From NCBI RefSeq assembly GCF_017562075.2, contig NC_054085.1, positions 37,908,539 through 37,972,538 of the forward strand: a DNA stretch of 64,000 bases, in the 5' to 3' direction. The notes below the pieces were generated by a model. The model saw only the letters and a list, made by a program, of their open reading frames with translations. It was not told the origin of the DNA and made no database searches. Shown here piece after piece: positions 35,401-47,800 of the stretch. Made by a program: the position numbers and the translations under genes. Source of the DNA: Anopheles merus (taxonomy: Eukaryota; Arthropoda; Insecta; Diptera; Culicidae). Every line of letters begins with the position of its first letter. The first letter of the stretch is position 1.

Positions 35401-38400
35401 AAATTGATTTGCCTGTGAACGTGTTGCACAGGGTGCTGGAGGGGTTCGTTTTGGGCTTTCGGCAACCGTTTTGTAACCCGATACGAGCGTGTGAAGTGGC
35501 TCAAAATTGATGTCACATGGTGGATTGGTCGGGCGAGATTACACGCTCACAATGATAAGTTGGGCAAAGAGGGCGTGTAAAGGGAGGGCAAGATATGGGA
35601 GAGGGAACTCGTATAGCAGTTGGCATAGGAAATTATGCATTCCATGTGGTGCAAAGCGACCTATGAAGTTTTAACAAGTTGGTGTTGTTGTAAGGATTGC
35701 ATACAATGAGGCGTTGAAACTAAAGCGTTTCTTAATTACTACACCGAGACGAGAAGATGACATCACGTAGGCGGTTGGCTTATTTTTAGCTCCATTCAAT
35801 AGACAACGGCACCAACTCCAATGGAGTCGTGGATTTTAGCCGACTTCTTTCCCGCAGATTACCGCATCCATGTTGTTTTGATTGAATTACATCGAATGTT
35901 ATCTTTAATTACATCAAACCAATATTGTTCACAATTTGTTGGCCTTCGGTTCTTGTTCCGGTAGCCCGCTCAATGTCAAGTGGCGTGGAAGGTGTGTCTG
36001 GCTTCAGTAGAATGTGGGATGCGATAATTTACATCCCGACGATGACTGGCCTGCCCGTGGAAAGGCTATCCGCAAACACATTCCATTTCAGTTAAGCAAT
36101 TTCACTCTGCCCGTGAGTGCCACAGCATGCTCGGGTGAAATGTGATTAGCGGACGGTTGTTCGATCATACCCCTACCATACTGCCATATGTCAAGCTTGA
36201 CAGATGAATAACAAGAAAGATCTACCGCTTGCCCGGTGAGGCCCCTGCTCGATGCTGTCCGGGGTGAAAGTGTTGATCGATTCAATTATGCGCCCGGCGA
36301 AGTGGGTGCGTGTGGCAGAGAGTGTACACAGTTTGCAGCGTTTCCGGTCGACACGATCGAGCAGTGACGGTTTAATTGAAATTTCAATTCAATTATCGAA
36401 CATTATATGTCGCGCAAGTGCTACCGCTACCAACGGTGCGGCATGTATGCGCGCGGAGTTCGCTGATCATTGTGTATCGCAATCCTGGCTGTCAATTTGT
36501 TGGTCCAAATGACGTAGAGTAAGCTTCGGATCGAGCCGCGTCCTCTGGAGGCTCTTTCGCTCTCTTTTAATAATCAATAGAGCATTATTGTGTGTCAACA
36601 CGAACGTCTGTCACGGTCGTGGTTCATTCAACTCCGACACTGCCAACGGTCCGGCGGTCTCTTTTCGGGCAATGCCATCGGAAATGCGTTATTATTAATA
36701 TTGACAAAAAGCGACCGTGCGTAGCGGGTGAAACGAAAAGGACGTGGAAAACAAATTTCCAAAAATAATGTCCTCAGCACAGAGCGCTTTAGTTGGGAGT
36801 CGTTTTTTGCTGTTTTCATGCTATAAATAAAAGCGTTTTTTGTGAATGATTCGTTTTCCAGCCGATTACAAAAGCAAGGAGCAACAAAAAAAGGTGCCAC
36901 AAAAGTGCATTTCGCTAATGAAATTCGGTAGCAATCATTTATGTACGTACACAGTGATGTTTCGGAATGGCGGAAAATGCAGCACCGAACGGAATGAAAA
37001 CATAGCCGGGATATGAATGAGTTGTATCGGGTGGTTGAGAATTGATATTTTAAGCACCCCCGCTTCCCTTGCCTGCAGCTCTGTCGAGGGAGTTGATTGG
37101 AAACTGAAAGGTTTTCCCGTTCGATTTGGGCATGGCGATCAACCAGTTGCAGTTCTCATTAAATTTTTGACCGTGCAATTGTTGAATGTGGCTGAGGGTG
37201 TAGGAGGTCCTACCTACCTGACTGAGTTGGATCCGGGTCGCAGAGGATACAAAGTTGTGTACAGGTGATCGGTGTCAATCAGGTTTGTGTCGTGTAGCGG
37301 GGAGCGAGTTTTGAGGTGGCAATCTGCGCTTATAATTAGTGTCAGACCGCGGTTGCTGACGTTATTAGCATGGTTGAGCGGAAGCTAAGTTCGACTACGA
37401 ATGCAAAGATTGGGTTTGATCGGTCTGTCAATTAGCGTGAGTTGGTGGAAAGTGAGCAGGTTTAAAGCAGGAATAGCCAAAGATAGGTGAATGTTTGTGA
37501 CAAACAGTTTAGATGATGTGCTCATACTCTTGTGCCTATTTTGAATAATTAAAGGCAGAGCTCAGCATATAACATTAATTCAAAAAGTCTGTTTTAAGTC
37601 CAAAGAAGAAATATAATGTATATAGGGAAAGAAGTAACATTGAATGTAACGTCATGCTTGTTCTGTCTTGCTTCAACTCAATCCTCTTGCTTATCCGTTT
37701 TGCCAACAATGAATTAAACCCAGTGCACTGCAACTACACTGTAGTAAGAAATGTTTCACCCAAAAGTAGGGGACCACCATCCCTCCCGGCCATCTAAACT
37801 GCACTGTACAAAAGCAAGAGCACCCCTCCTTGTTCGTTCCGGAGATGATTGAATTAAAATTCATCACACATCTGTGGTGTTTGATGGCATAAACACGTCG
37901 TGCGGATTGGCGGAACCCTTACGCGTATGCGCGACTGGGTGAGGGCTATTAAACATCGATCCAGGTCCTCCCCTGCTGGCGTGTTCTTTGTGCGACATGG
38001 GTAAACATTTAAGAGCGATGAAGGTTTGCATCGCTTTGGACTAGACTTTTATGGCAAAATCGAATGCAATGCTCGGGTGCAATGGATAAATGCTGACCTC
38101 GATCTAAACCATTAAGCTAATTAACCCATATCATTCGCGTTTGTTGTGGAGTGAAGATGTTATCCATAATTGAGAGCTTCATACTTAATGCGTTTCACCT
38201 CATTGTGGTTATTGATATTGAAAACGTTATTTTGTTGATACAATAGATCCGCTGTTTGATTGTATAGAATACGATACGTTTTGTTGGGATGTGTAAGCAT
38301 TGTGTTATAGATAAATGACCATTAAGAAGTGAAAAAAAGAAGAAAGGAGTTTTGTAATAAATGAAAAAAGAGCATTTTTGTCACATGTGATGGATTGACT

Positions 38401-38812
38401 CTTAAGAAATTGTTTCAGTATGCCGTCTTATGATTAAACCTCCAGTTCGGTTGAAAGCAACAACAGCCAAGAAATATGAACCAAATGATTGTTTGGCTTC
38501 CGGGAAAAGGCTACACTAGATCGAAAATAAAATTCATTTCACTTACATATTCTGCTGGTAACAATTTCCGCTCCCTTTAAGTGATACGCAATGTGTAGTG
38601 TGCAGAAATCATGCCAGCCGGAGAACAAGGACCAGGAAGCTGTAATGATGGAATGGTGCAGAGTACAAAAAAGAGGGAAAGAACGTGCAAATTAAATGAG
38701 ATAAAAATGAAGCGGAAAAACAGGATGCGGTCTTCCCTCGCACACATACACGAGGTAAAAGTCTAAGAAGTCCGTACAGAAAACACTGAAAAACACAGGA
38801 CGATACGCACCC

Positions 38813-38843
<31 letters not shown>

Positions 38844-41800
38844 AAGTGAGCCGGAGCAGCGGGCAGGCGTGCTCTCGCGTTCGAGATGTCAAAAGTTTGA
38901 AACAATTTAATTCATCACGGCCGGCATCACCCATCCGACCGACCGGGCCGGATGAAAATGAGGATGAAAAAAGAGGCAAGCAATTGTGTGTGGATCAGGC
39001 TGCGTGGCGGGAGAAAATATAGCTACATTTTACTCCCCCATAGAAAGAAAGAAGAAGGAAAGCCGAAGAGTAATGGCGCAGGTGAGCTGAATGGGGAGCG
39101 AGTCGCTAGAAATGCCGCTTTGCTAAATTTATTCCCGTCGCGAAAGGACGGTGGATTCCGTTCATCCGACGGAACGGAGAGTGTGGCACGGTGCGGCCAA
39201 ACAAATGGCGAATGAAACGATTCATTCACGGCAGCGGAAAGCCATTTCTTTGTTGCTGTGTAGTGTTTTCTTTTCGGGTGTGGAATTAAAGTATGAAAAT
39301 TGGGAGAGAACAGCCATTGGAGCAGCTGAGTAAAGGTATCTGTGCGTTAAATTAAAGCGCTGGTTTTGATTCTGCAATGGTAACACTGCTCTTCCCTCAT
39401 CGAATCTGATCGTTCTAATCAAATGAATAATTGATTGAAGTGTAAGAGCGTATCGGATACATTTGGATTTATGTGTTTTTTGCTTCGAATGAAAGATGTA
39501 TCGTTGCACTTGATCCACCACAAGAACAGTCACTGAAATAGAACCTAGATGACTGTTAATTAAAGGAAAAAAGAAGAGACCTTTACGGTTTTAGGGGGAT
39601 TTTCACTAGTTAAATCGCTAGCCAACACAAACTGTGCACTCAGAAGTAGGTTGTGTTCCACCGAAATGGTAGGCATCTGCGCAAAAAGAACAGTAACAGC
39701 ATGGTTGAAGTGTAAATAAGAGATATTGTTCAGCAAATAATAACATCTTTTTCCCTTAGAATGCTCTATAAAAGGTAAATGTGTTTAAAAATTCATGAAA
39801 CCCACGATAAGGAGCAAAAAAGAGTTTAAAACACACACACATACAGCCTCAGAGTTGTGCAGCCGTCCCTTATAATGATCAGATGTTAGCGAAACCGTCC
39901 AGACTTACGCTTTGTATTACCCTTTGTACCCAAAAGCAAGCGACTCATATTTCTCTTGGAGCATTTTTCCAATCCAATCTCAATTAGCTTACCACTTTCC
40001 AACTGCCATCGGTTGGTCGATTACACCGTGCCAAACCTGTGGTACTTCCTCTCCATATATGCGGGGAGTATAATCATAGTCCAGTCGAGAGAACCGTATG
40101 CTGCACATATGGTGCCCCGTGTGGCCAGGAATGGAATTATTTTTCTCGATAAATATAAATCGTCGTCATCGTCGCTTGTTGTCGTTGGTCCCACCGCCGT
40201 TGCTCCGTTGCTGGCAGGTGAGCGAGAGCGAGCGGTCTGTGTGTGTGTGTCTGGATACTCCAGCCATGGATCCCGTGGCATCCCTGGACCGCAAATCATA
40301 AAATACTGGAACCGACCTGGGGAAAAAGCCAATCTGCCACTGGTTTTTGCTCGCGGATAGCGTGCGCTACGGTTTTAATGGGAAGGTGGTAAAAAAACAG
40401 ACACACAAACACACCAGTTTGCATCTAAAAAACAATGACCTCGCTGTGGAGTAGCAAAAAGAGAGAGAAAAAAGCCTTCTGGATACTGAAACGGCATAGA
40501 GCGGGGGGGGGGGGGGCGGGAAAATCCTTTCCTTTTCACGTACTCACCTCAAATTACAAACCGGTCAGTTGGCTGGTGGTAGGATGGTTTGGTCGAATGA
40601 CCATGCAGAATAGGGTGGTTTGAGGCACAGCTATTAGAAGCAGCTGTAGTATGATTATGAAAATTTATGCTTACGACTGGCCAGCGAAAAACCGCGATGG
40701 TGGAAAATAATCTGCTCGCATGGTCGCGAAATGGTTCGCTGCTTTGCGAGAGTTGAATTCAAACGTAACAGTTTGAGTACTTTGTGTACTTCATAGTGTC
40801 TGCTTTGTCGTTAAATAGGGTTTAGAAATGCATAAGCAAACTTTCATAGCAAACTAACGAGTAAAAAACAAAGCTTTGTCGATAAAACGTGCAGTGCTAT
40901 TGCTTCTACAAACATTTTTGCTGCTCATCGATACAAACACCCCTAAATAAAGCACCAAAACGGGGATTAAACAGAGCTGAAAGCCACCACCGATCCATCC
41001 ACAGCCCAACCACTCGTGCTGTGGTTGAATCTAATCGAAATTCAAAATTCATGTTCAATTATTTATCGCACACAAATACCCGTGGGGATTGGGCTGGTTC
41101 GCTAGCAGCATAGGATCAATCCCGGGGAATTAACACTATTAGCACGTTCGGACTCGCCCGGTAGACTGTCACTGTGAGCTAGAGCGTCATAGGCAGTGGC
41201 TCCAAAAACCACAAAACCATCACACCCTTCAGCAGGCGTTAGTCAAAAACAATAAATTATCTAAACACTGACCATAACAACTTGTGTCTGTGTGGTGTGG
41301 AGTGGTGTAGTTGGAAATCCGTTTGGGAAAAACTAAATGGACAAATGTGACAGGTTTGGGAAAGGATGGAGCCCGGGGAGGGCTGGGAGGTTCTCATCAT
41401 GAAGCCGACCAAAGTCGAAATTTATTCAAATCACCTGCGTAGAACGCCTGCCCGGATGGGGATATGCATGCAAATATTAAACTCCAAAACCAATAGGCTG
41501 GAAAGCCTTGCAAGGGGCAAAATTGTGCGTGAGGGCTTCCGGGAAAGGCTGGAAAACAATTTCAATAATTAGTTATGCTTCTCTGGAGGGTGAGTAGAGT
41601 CAGAAGTATGTTTCGAAAGTGTGTGCTATAACCACAGTATAAATGATTGTAATAGTATTATGTTGCAAAAAATGAATCTATAGAATTTTGCTTATTGGCA
41701 GTAGTAGGTATAGATGTACTTTAGCGACTGTCACAAAAGAAGTCGTTTTTTTATGGAGCAGCAATGACAGCTTAACAAATGATAGTGTCAGCTGTCATTG

Positions 41801-44800
41801 AGCAATAGTTACTGTCATTATTGCCAAGTGTCTACAGCTACTGCACAATATCTAATGGTCAAGCCATTCTTCTCTCTTTACGTAAGGGAAATCTCTAACA
41901 ATACCAAAAAACAGCATGTAAAGCATGTTCTTTCCGCTGTAAACACCATTCACAATGAATAAAAAACATCACTTTAATGACCTCGATACCCGGAACTCGA
42001 CCAAAAAAAAAAAGCAAAGACCAGAAAAATCATCCACCACCAAACGGTAACAGCAGGATCATCCCGGACCAGGAGGGGAGCAAAAGGTCTAAAGTTTGCG
42101 AAGTTAATTGAATAAACATTGAGTAACAACACGGCGGAAAAGTGATTTCCCTGCGAGGGTGCACTGTTTTGTGTGTGCACGGAAGCGCCCGAAGAGTGTC
42201 AACCGATGAATGCAACCCAGCCCTCCCTCACCCTTTGCAGAAGAAGAATTATTATTCATCGATTAACAAGTGAACGCTCCGGTGGGCGCCCCTTGCGCGG
42301 CCAAGGCATCGGCTGTAATTCTGTTCGTATGGTTGTTTATTGTTCAGCTGCCGAAAAAGCTAATCAAACGAGCATACACCCGAGGGAGAGGGACCGGCCG
42401 AACACCCGAGGACAATTGACGTTTTACACTTGCCGCTTGGTGTGGGATAGCAGGGGTTGGACCAGGCCCAGCAGGGGTAGGCTCAGTGTCGTCACCGTGA
42501 TGAAGGGAAAATATTAGCACAAGTGCTTCGTTATCCACTAAGCAGGATAAACAATGCTTACTGTATTTAGTTTATTGCTTTACAGTCACCCTCCAGCCAG
42601 CTTCGTTGTGTCATTCGTTACGGACCAACCATCCCGTTCTGGTGGTGACGATGGTGACCCAAGAAGCATAACTACCATGCGAGGAAGGTACGAAGGCTTT
42701 ATGGGCTGCTGTTGCTTGATTTGCGAACCAGACCGAACCCTCGCTCTACGCTCACCGACAGGCGAGGACAAACAGGGGACGGTTGGCACGCTTGAGCTCG
42801 ATGACTTGCCGGCTGGTCGGTGGAAAATTCTAGGGGAAGGTACGATGTTCATCACGATGCGACCCTTGCGGCGCGTTGTACGCAGCATCGTACTGCGGTG
42901 CGTTTGCGCTTGCACGTGGAAGCATAAATGTCGCGAATGAAGATATCATTGCCGTGTTCGATTGTTGGGTATTTGTTTAGCGAAAGTATCACCACATCTG
43001 TCACAATTTGGTGAGTTGATGTTTTTCTTGAAAAATGAAACGATAGAAACGTTATGCAATGTTTTGTTGTAGTATGTCAGGATTTTCGCTCGGAACAGTT
43101 TTTTTTTGGCCTAAACATTGAAATGTGCAAGATTTCAATACTTTTTTGTGTGTCGATCTAAAACGTATTCGTAATCGAGACAACGCTTTGATTGAATGAA
43201 GACCGCATAAACTCTAATCCCTCCGGCAACATCGTCCGGCGCTTTTATAGCCAATAGCGTACGTGTCACTTTTTAATGGTATATCGCTGCACAAATTTAT
43301 GACCCAAGACGGTTTGATCGATTGATCGGGCTTTGAATTGCCGTCACCAAGCGAGGGGAAAGCAAGAGCGGAGAAAAAAGTTTAAATTTTTAATTTAATC
43401 AACTTTGCAACCAAACCAAGGAAAAATGGCATCTCACTTTCCACCAAAGTGTCCTAAGAGACCCCGGGAGCGATTGATATCGTAACTATTATGGGAAGAA
43501 AAGGGAGCAGAAAAACACCCCAAATCGGGCTCGGTGAAAAAATCCTTTCCTTAAACGAGCGTAAGAGTGGAGGGGAAATCGGTTTTATGTTCGATTTTTA
43601 TGGGCATGCCATCGCTAACCTTTACAGCCGCTGGTAAAAAGGGTGTCAGAATGTGCGAGTAAAAAGAAAATGGGATGACTTTTAATCGTTGCTGCCCTCT
43701 CCCCCCCCCCCACGGTTACGGAGATGTGTTCAAAATGCTCCAAATAGTCCTCGAGGTGGTGGCGAAGAGCGCGTAGAATTGAATTAAGGTCGAAGTTGGT
43801 GCAGTGGCACGGAACGGGCGAGACCCAATTTCGCGGTTTCATAGCATTGGGCTCTAACCAAATCAAGCGTAAGGGAAGGAGCGCAAAAAAAGGTCAAATC
43901 AATTTCGCAGCCAACCGCTCGACCATGCATTAATTATGAAGGCGATCGTTTTGTAGATGTGTGCGAAATGTTTTGGCGACCAATCGGATGAAGAATGCGG
44001 TCGCTAAGGCTCGTAAATAACGTTTTGGGAGCGAAAGTTTGATTCTTTTTTATGGCGGTTGTTTCCGATCATAAAAAGCCCATCGCTTTCTAATTTCTCT
44101 CGGTCGAAACGGGCACTTTCAGTGTGTATGTGTGTGTGTGTGTGTGCTTGCATAAATGGGGATGCGGTAATAAATTGAATTTCATTCTGTGCGAGGCTCC
44201 GACCACTCCAGGGATTGAGGAATCTTTATGGAAGATTTGCCATGTTTTACGATGCAAAGCATCGAGAAGAGAGTTTTCTGAGAAAGAAAGTAAAAAGAAA
44301 AGGTTCGGCGCCATTCCAAGACCACGCAAAGGATCATTTAATTAGGCAATTCCCTTTGCGGAGGACTCGGATGACACTATCGGTGCTACAGGTACAGATG
44401 CACAGCTCGTTTGCTGTCAATTAAGCTCAATCAGACTGTTCGAGAAAGACGCAAAGAGAGCAGTGGAATAAAAGGATATTTATTTGAAGGAGACTTGTCC
44501 AGCAGTGTATATTATTTTGATGAGATAATTTAAGCACATTCACATCACCGAACGATTGTGGTCATTTGGGATAGCCACATTGGAGATGCTTCACAAGCTG
44601 CTTAAATTCGAAAGAAAAACAACATATTGAACCCTGATGATGAGAAAGATAAATATCAACTTCATCAAGCCTGTAGAATTCTTGACCAAAGGATGACATG
44701 TGGGTAGTGGTCCATGGACATGATTGCATGATTTTTCTTCGTCTTTAGCCGGCCTACAGCTCTGAGAAGCAGCAAAAGCTCACATGTCTCGAGCCGTTGG

Positions 44801-47800
44801 ACAACGATGATGTGACCAACGATCGGCAAACATCCGGAGCATCTTGAGAATCCTGACAGATAGATACATAGAACAAACAGTTGCTCCGTTCCGAACAAGT
44901 TCCCGGTCCACGCCTCAATGATGGAGATGGATATATTTATAAACCCACACACACATGGTGGCCAGCGCATGGCGGAGCGCATCTATAAATGAATTGTTTA
45001 TTTTAATCATTCATAATCAAATAATAAATTAAGAAAGTCAAACACACGACCACACGGCCAGTTCCCTTTTCATTTGGGATTTTCTTAGCGAACGTTGTCG
45101 TACGATGTTTGCTCTTGTTTGGATTTTTTGTTTCGATTTCAAAGGACTTTTGATGAGGAGAGAGACGTACGTTGTGAAGTCTTCAACCGGCAAGAAACCA
45201 GTTGGCCATTTGTCGTTGAAAGTCCGATTGCGGATGGCCGGAGATATCGCTCCTTGTCCGCAGTCTTCATTAGCCATGGGTGGCCACTTCCTTTCCAGCC
45301 AAGCTCCGGTAAAAGTTTATTTGAAGAATTGTATAGAACACCAAAAAAAAAAAACGCCTGTACGTTTCATCCTAACTTCTCAGCAATAGTTAAGGCAGCG
45401 ACAGAAGAGAAAGCAAAAAAAAAAAACAACGTCAAAACACACACTTGCACGGAGCACACAGCAACGGCAAGGACGACCAGACCAACGACCAAAGACGAAA
45501 GATTCCGCACTAATTGCATTAAAATTCAGCACGATTTGGGTCAAGACGTTGGCCGGGGCGAAAGAAAATGAATAGAACTGACCAGAGCAAGAGCAGGGAG
45601 CGAAGGCATTGGACGGCGGATAAGACAACACAACCCAAGTCCCGGGGACGCATTTTGAATAGCAATCGGTTTTCGGGTTTCGGGGCTCGGACAAGAAGTT
45701 TACCCAAGAAGTTCGAGAAACGCCGGCAGTTGTGGGTTGCGTTTTGGGTCCGAGGAAACCGGGAGGAAAAAAAGTACTCGAAAGGCATTGCACGTTAGTG
45801 AGGCGAGGAGATTTGTTGAACACGTTGGACGTTAGGAGCAACAAAAAAACGGACAGCAGTGATTGGAGATGTAGAACAAACTATCGCCCAACCCAAAAGG
45901 GGGAGTCATTTGGGAAAGCAAAGAAAAATCGGATTGAAACTGGTGTTTTACTTGTGCGAGGAAAAGTAGTTTCTGTCGGTAAAGTGCTTGCAAGTTGGCT
46001 CGTTTGTTTAGTAAATGCTGAACTATTTTACTACGGAGGTCCAACAGCTCATGTTAGTCAAGTCAGAGGAGTAGCATTCATTATACAATGAAGTTGTATT
46101 TCTTCCATGTTCAAAAACAGCTACTTGCTTGTCGTGACTGTAAAAGTACAGCGGTCAATCAGTCAGAGATCAAAAAGGTGAGGGTAAAAACAAATACCGT
46201 TTATAGAGTAAATATCGACTTTTCCAATGCTCCTCTTCATAATGCTTCGTAACAAAGAACGGCAAATAACGAAAAGAAAACACGCACACACACACAACGA
46301 CTGATTGGCTAATAGCAAACTAACCGGTCACCAAGTCCCAGGCAAGCCATTCCAGCCAGTAACGGGGCAGCACGGCACAACAATGTCCAGTACAAACATT
46401 GAAGCGGAAGGTAGTCGCTGTTTGTGCGGGATGACCGAATCAAGTGTGATTTTCGGTCGGATAGGAGGTGGGAGCTAGCTTTTGTGACAATCATTGTGTC
46501 ATAGGAGAGGGTAAAAAAACTCCACCTCTCTCTGCTACACATGCTAAGCGAAGCGTGAACCAAACGGTGAAAGGGGTAAACAGGGTTGGCGCGCCGGATG
46601 GGTCAAACAAACGGGAAGTAAACAACTCCGGGGGCCATGCTCGCGGCCCGAAAGCGCCGAATTTGCAAAGTTGATTAGATATTTAAACACGCGACACGCG
46701 TGATAAAATGAAGCTTAAAAAATGTGCACCACTTCGTGTGTATGTGCCGGTGCTTTTCCTGCGCGCCATTTCACGCGTGTCGCGCGCCATTTGGTGGAAA
46801 GTTTTTTTGCTTCCTCTGTCTTGTTGCTGCTACCCACCCCACCTTCCCGACAACCGTAATGTGTTAGCATTTTTCGCACATTCTGACAGTTTGCTTTCAC
46901 GCAAACTGGCGGGCCAGAATGTCATTGTTGTGTGCCGGTGAAACGCTTGTAGGACACGGTTGTCGCAATATGATTGTCCCCCGCGACTGTTTGCGCATAC
47001 CGACAAAGTTTGCGCGCCCGCTGCTAATGCCCCGTGCGTGTGTGCGCGCGTGAAAAACCGACACAAAATGCTTCCAGTCATTTCATTAATTGGCGTACGT
47101 AAATATTAGCTAATTAATTTGAATATTTCATAAACGTTCGCCCGCTTGCCGGGAGGAATGCACAGCTGAGGGGAGCACGATGCGCAAGGAAGCAGCTTGA
47201 CGTCGTTCTCCTGTTTGGCATACATTAAGGCGCACGCAGCGTGGACGGGAGCGTAGCAGATGCGTTCGGGTTTCACCGATTGACAGTTTGCCAACTCGTT
47301 TGTTTGTGCGAGGTGTACCAAATATACACACATACACATACACACAGACGCTTGTGGTGAGTGCATTTAGATTAGAATTTCGCACAATATTTACCGCCAA
47401 TAGTGTATAATTAGTGGCGAATGTGGCGGTGGCGATGGAGCTGTGTAGTTGGGTTTATTAAAGTTTGATAAAATCATTGCAATTAAGGCTGTGCACGGGC
47501 ACACGGGCCAGGGAGGTAATGTATTTTTCATGAACCTCTATCGGATGCGCTGTCTATCGTGAGGGTTTTTGGTGGTGTAAGCGGGTACGGTTGACAATGA
47601 CTGATGATGTTGGTGTTGGCGGTTTAGTACACATTGTGCTGAGGCTCAAAGAGCAAATATGAGCAATAAGTGTGAAATGATGGTGGGTTATGTTCGTGTC
47701 GTTTGTATCTTGCTGGGTGTGAACTTTGAAATATGTAACGACATGTATTTATGACGTTTAGAGGACAGGCCAATATTTTGTAGCTAGAATTAGGGCAATG

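Noticed and set aside
42554..42940. A 128-codon plus-strand frame with a hydrophobic start
   Set aside because: The apparent signal peptide is not followed by any conserved sequence, and codon use is not biased.
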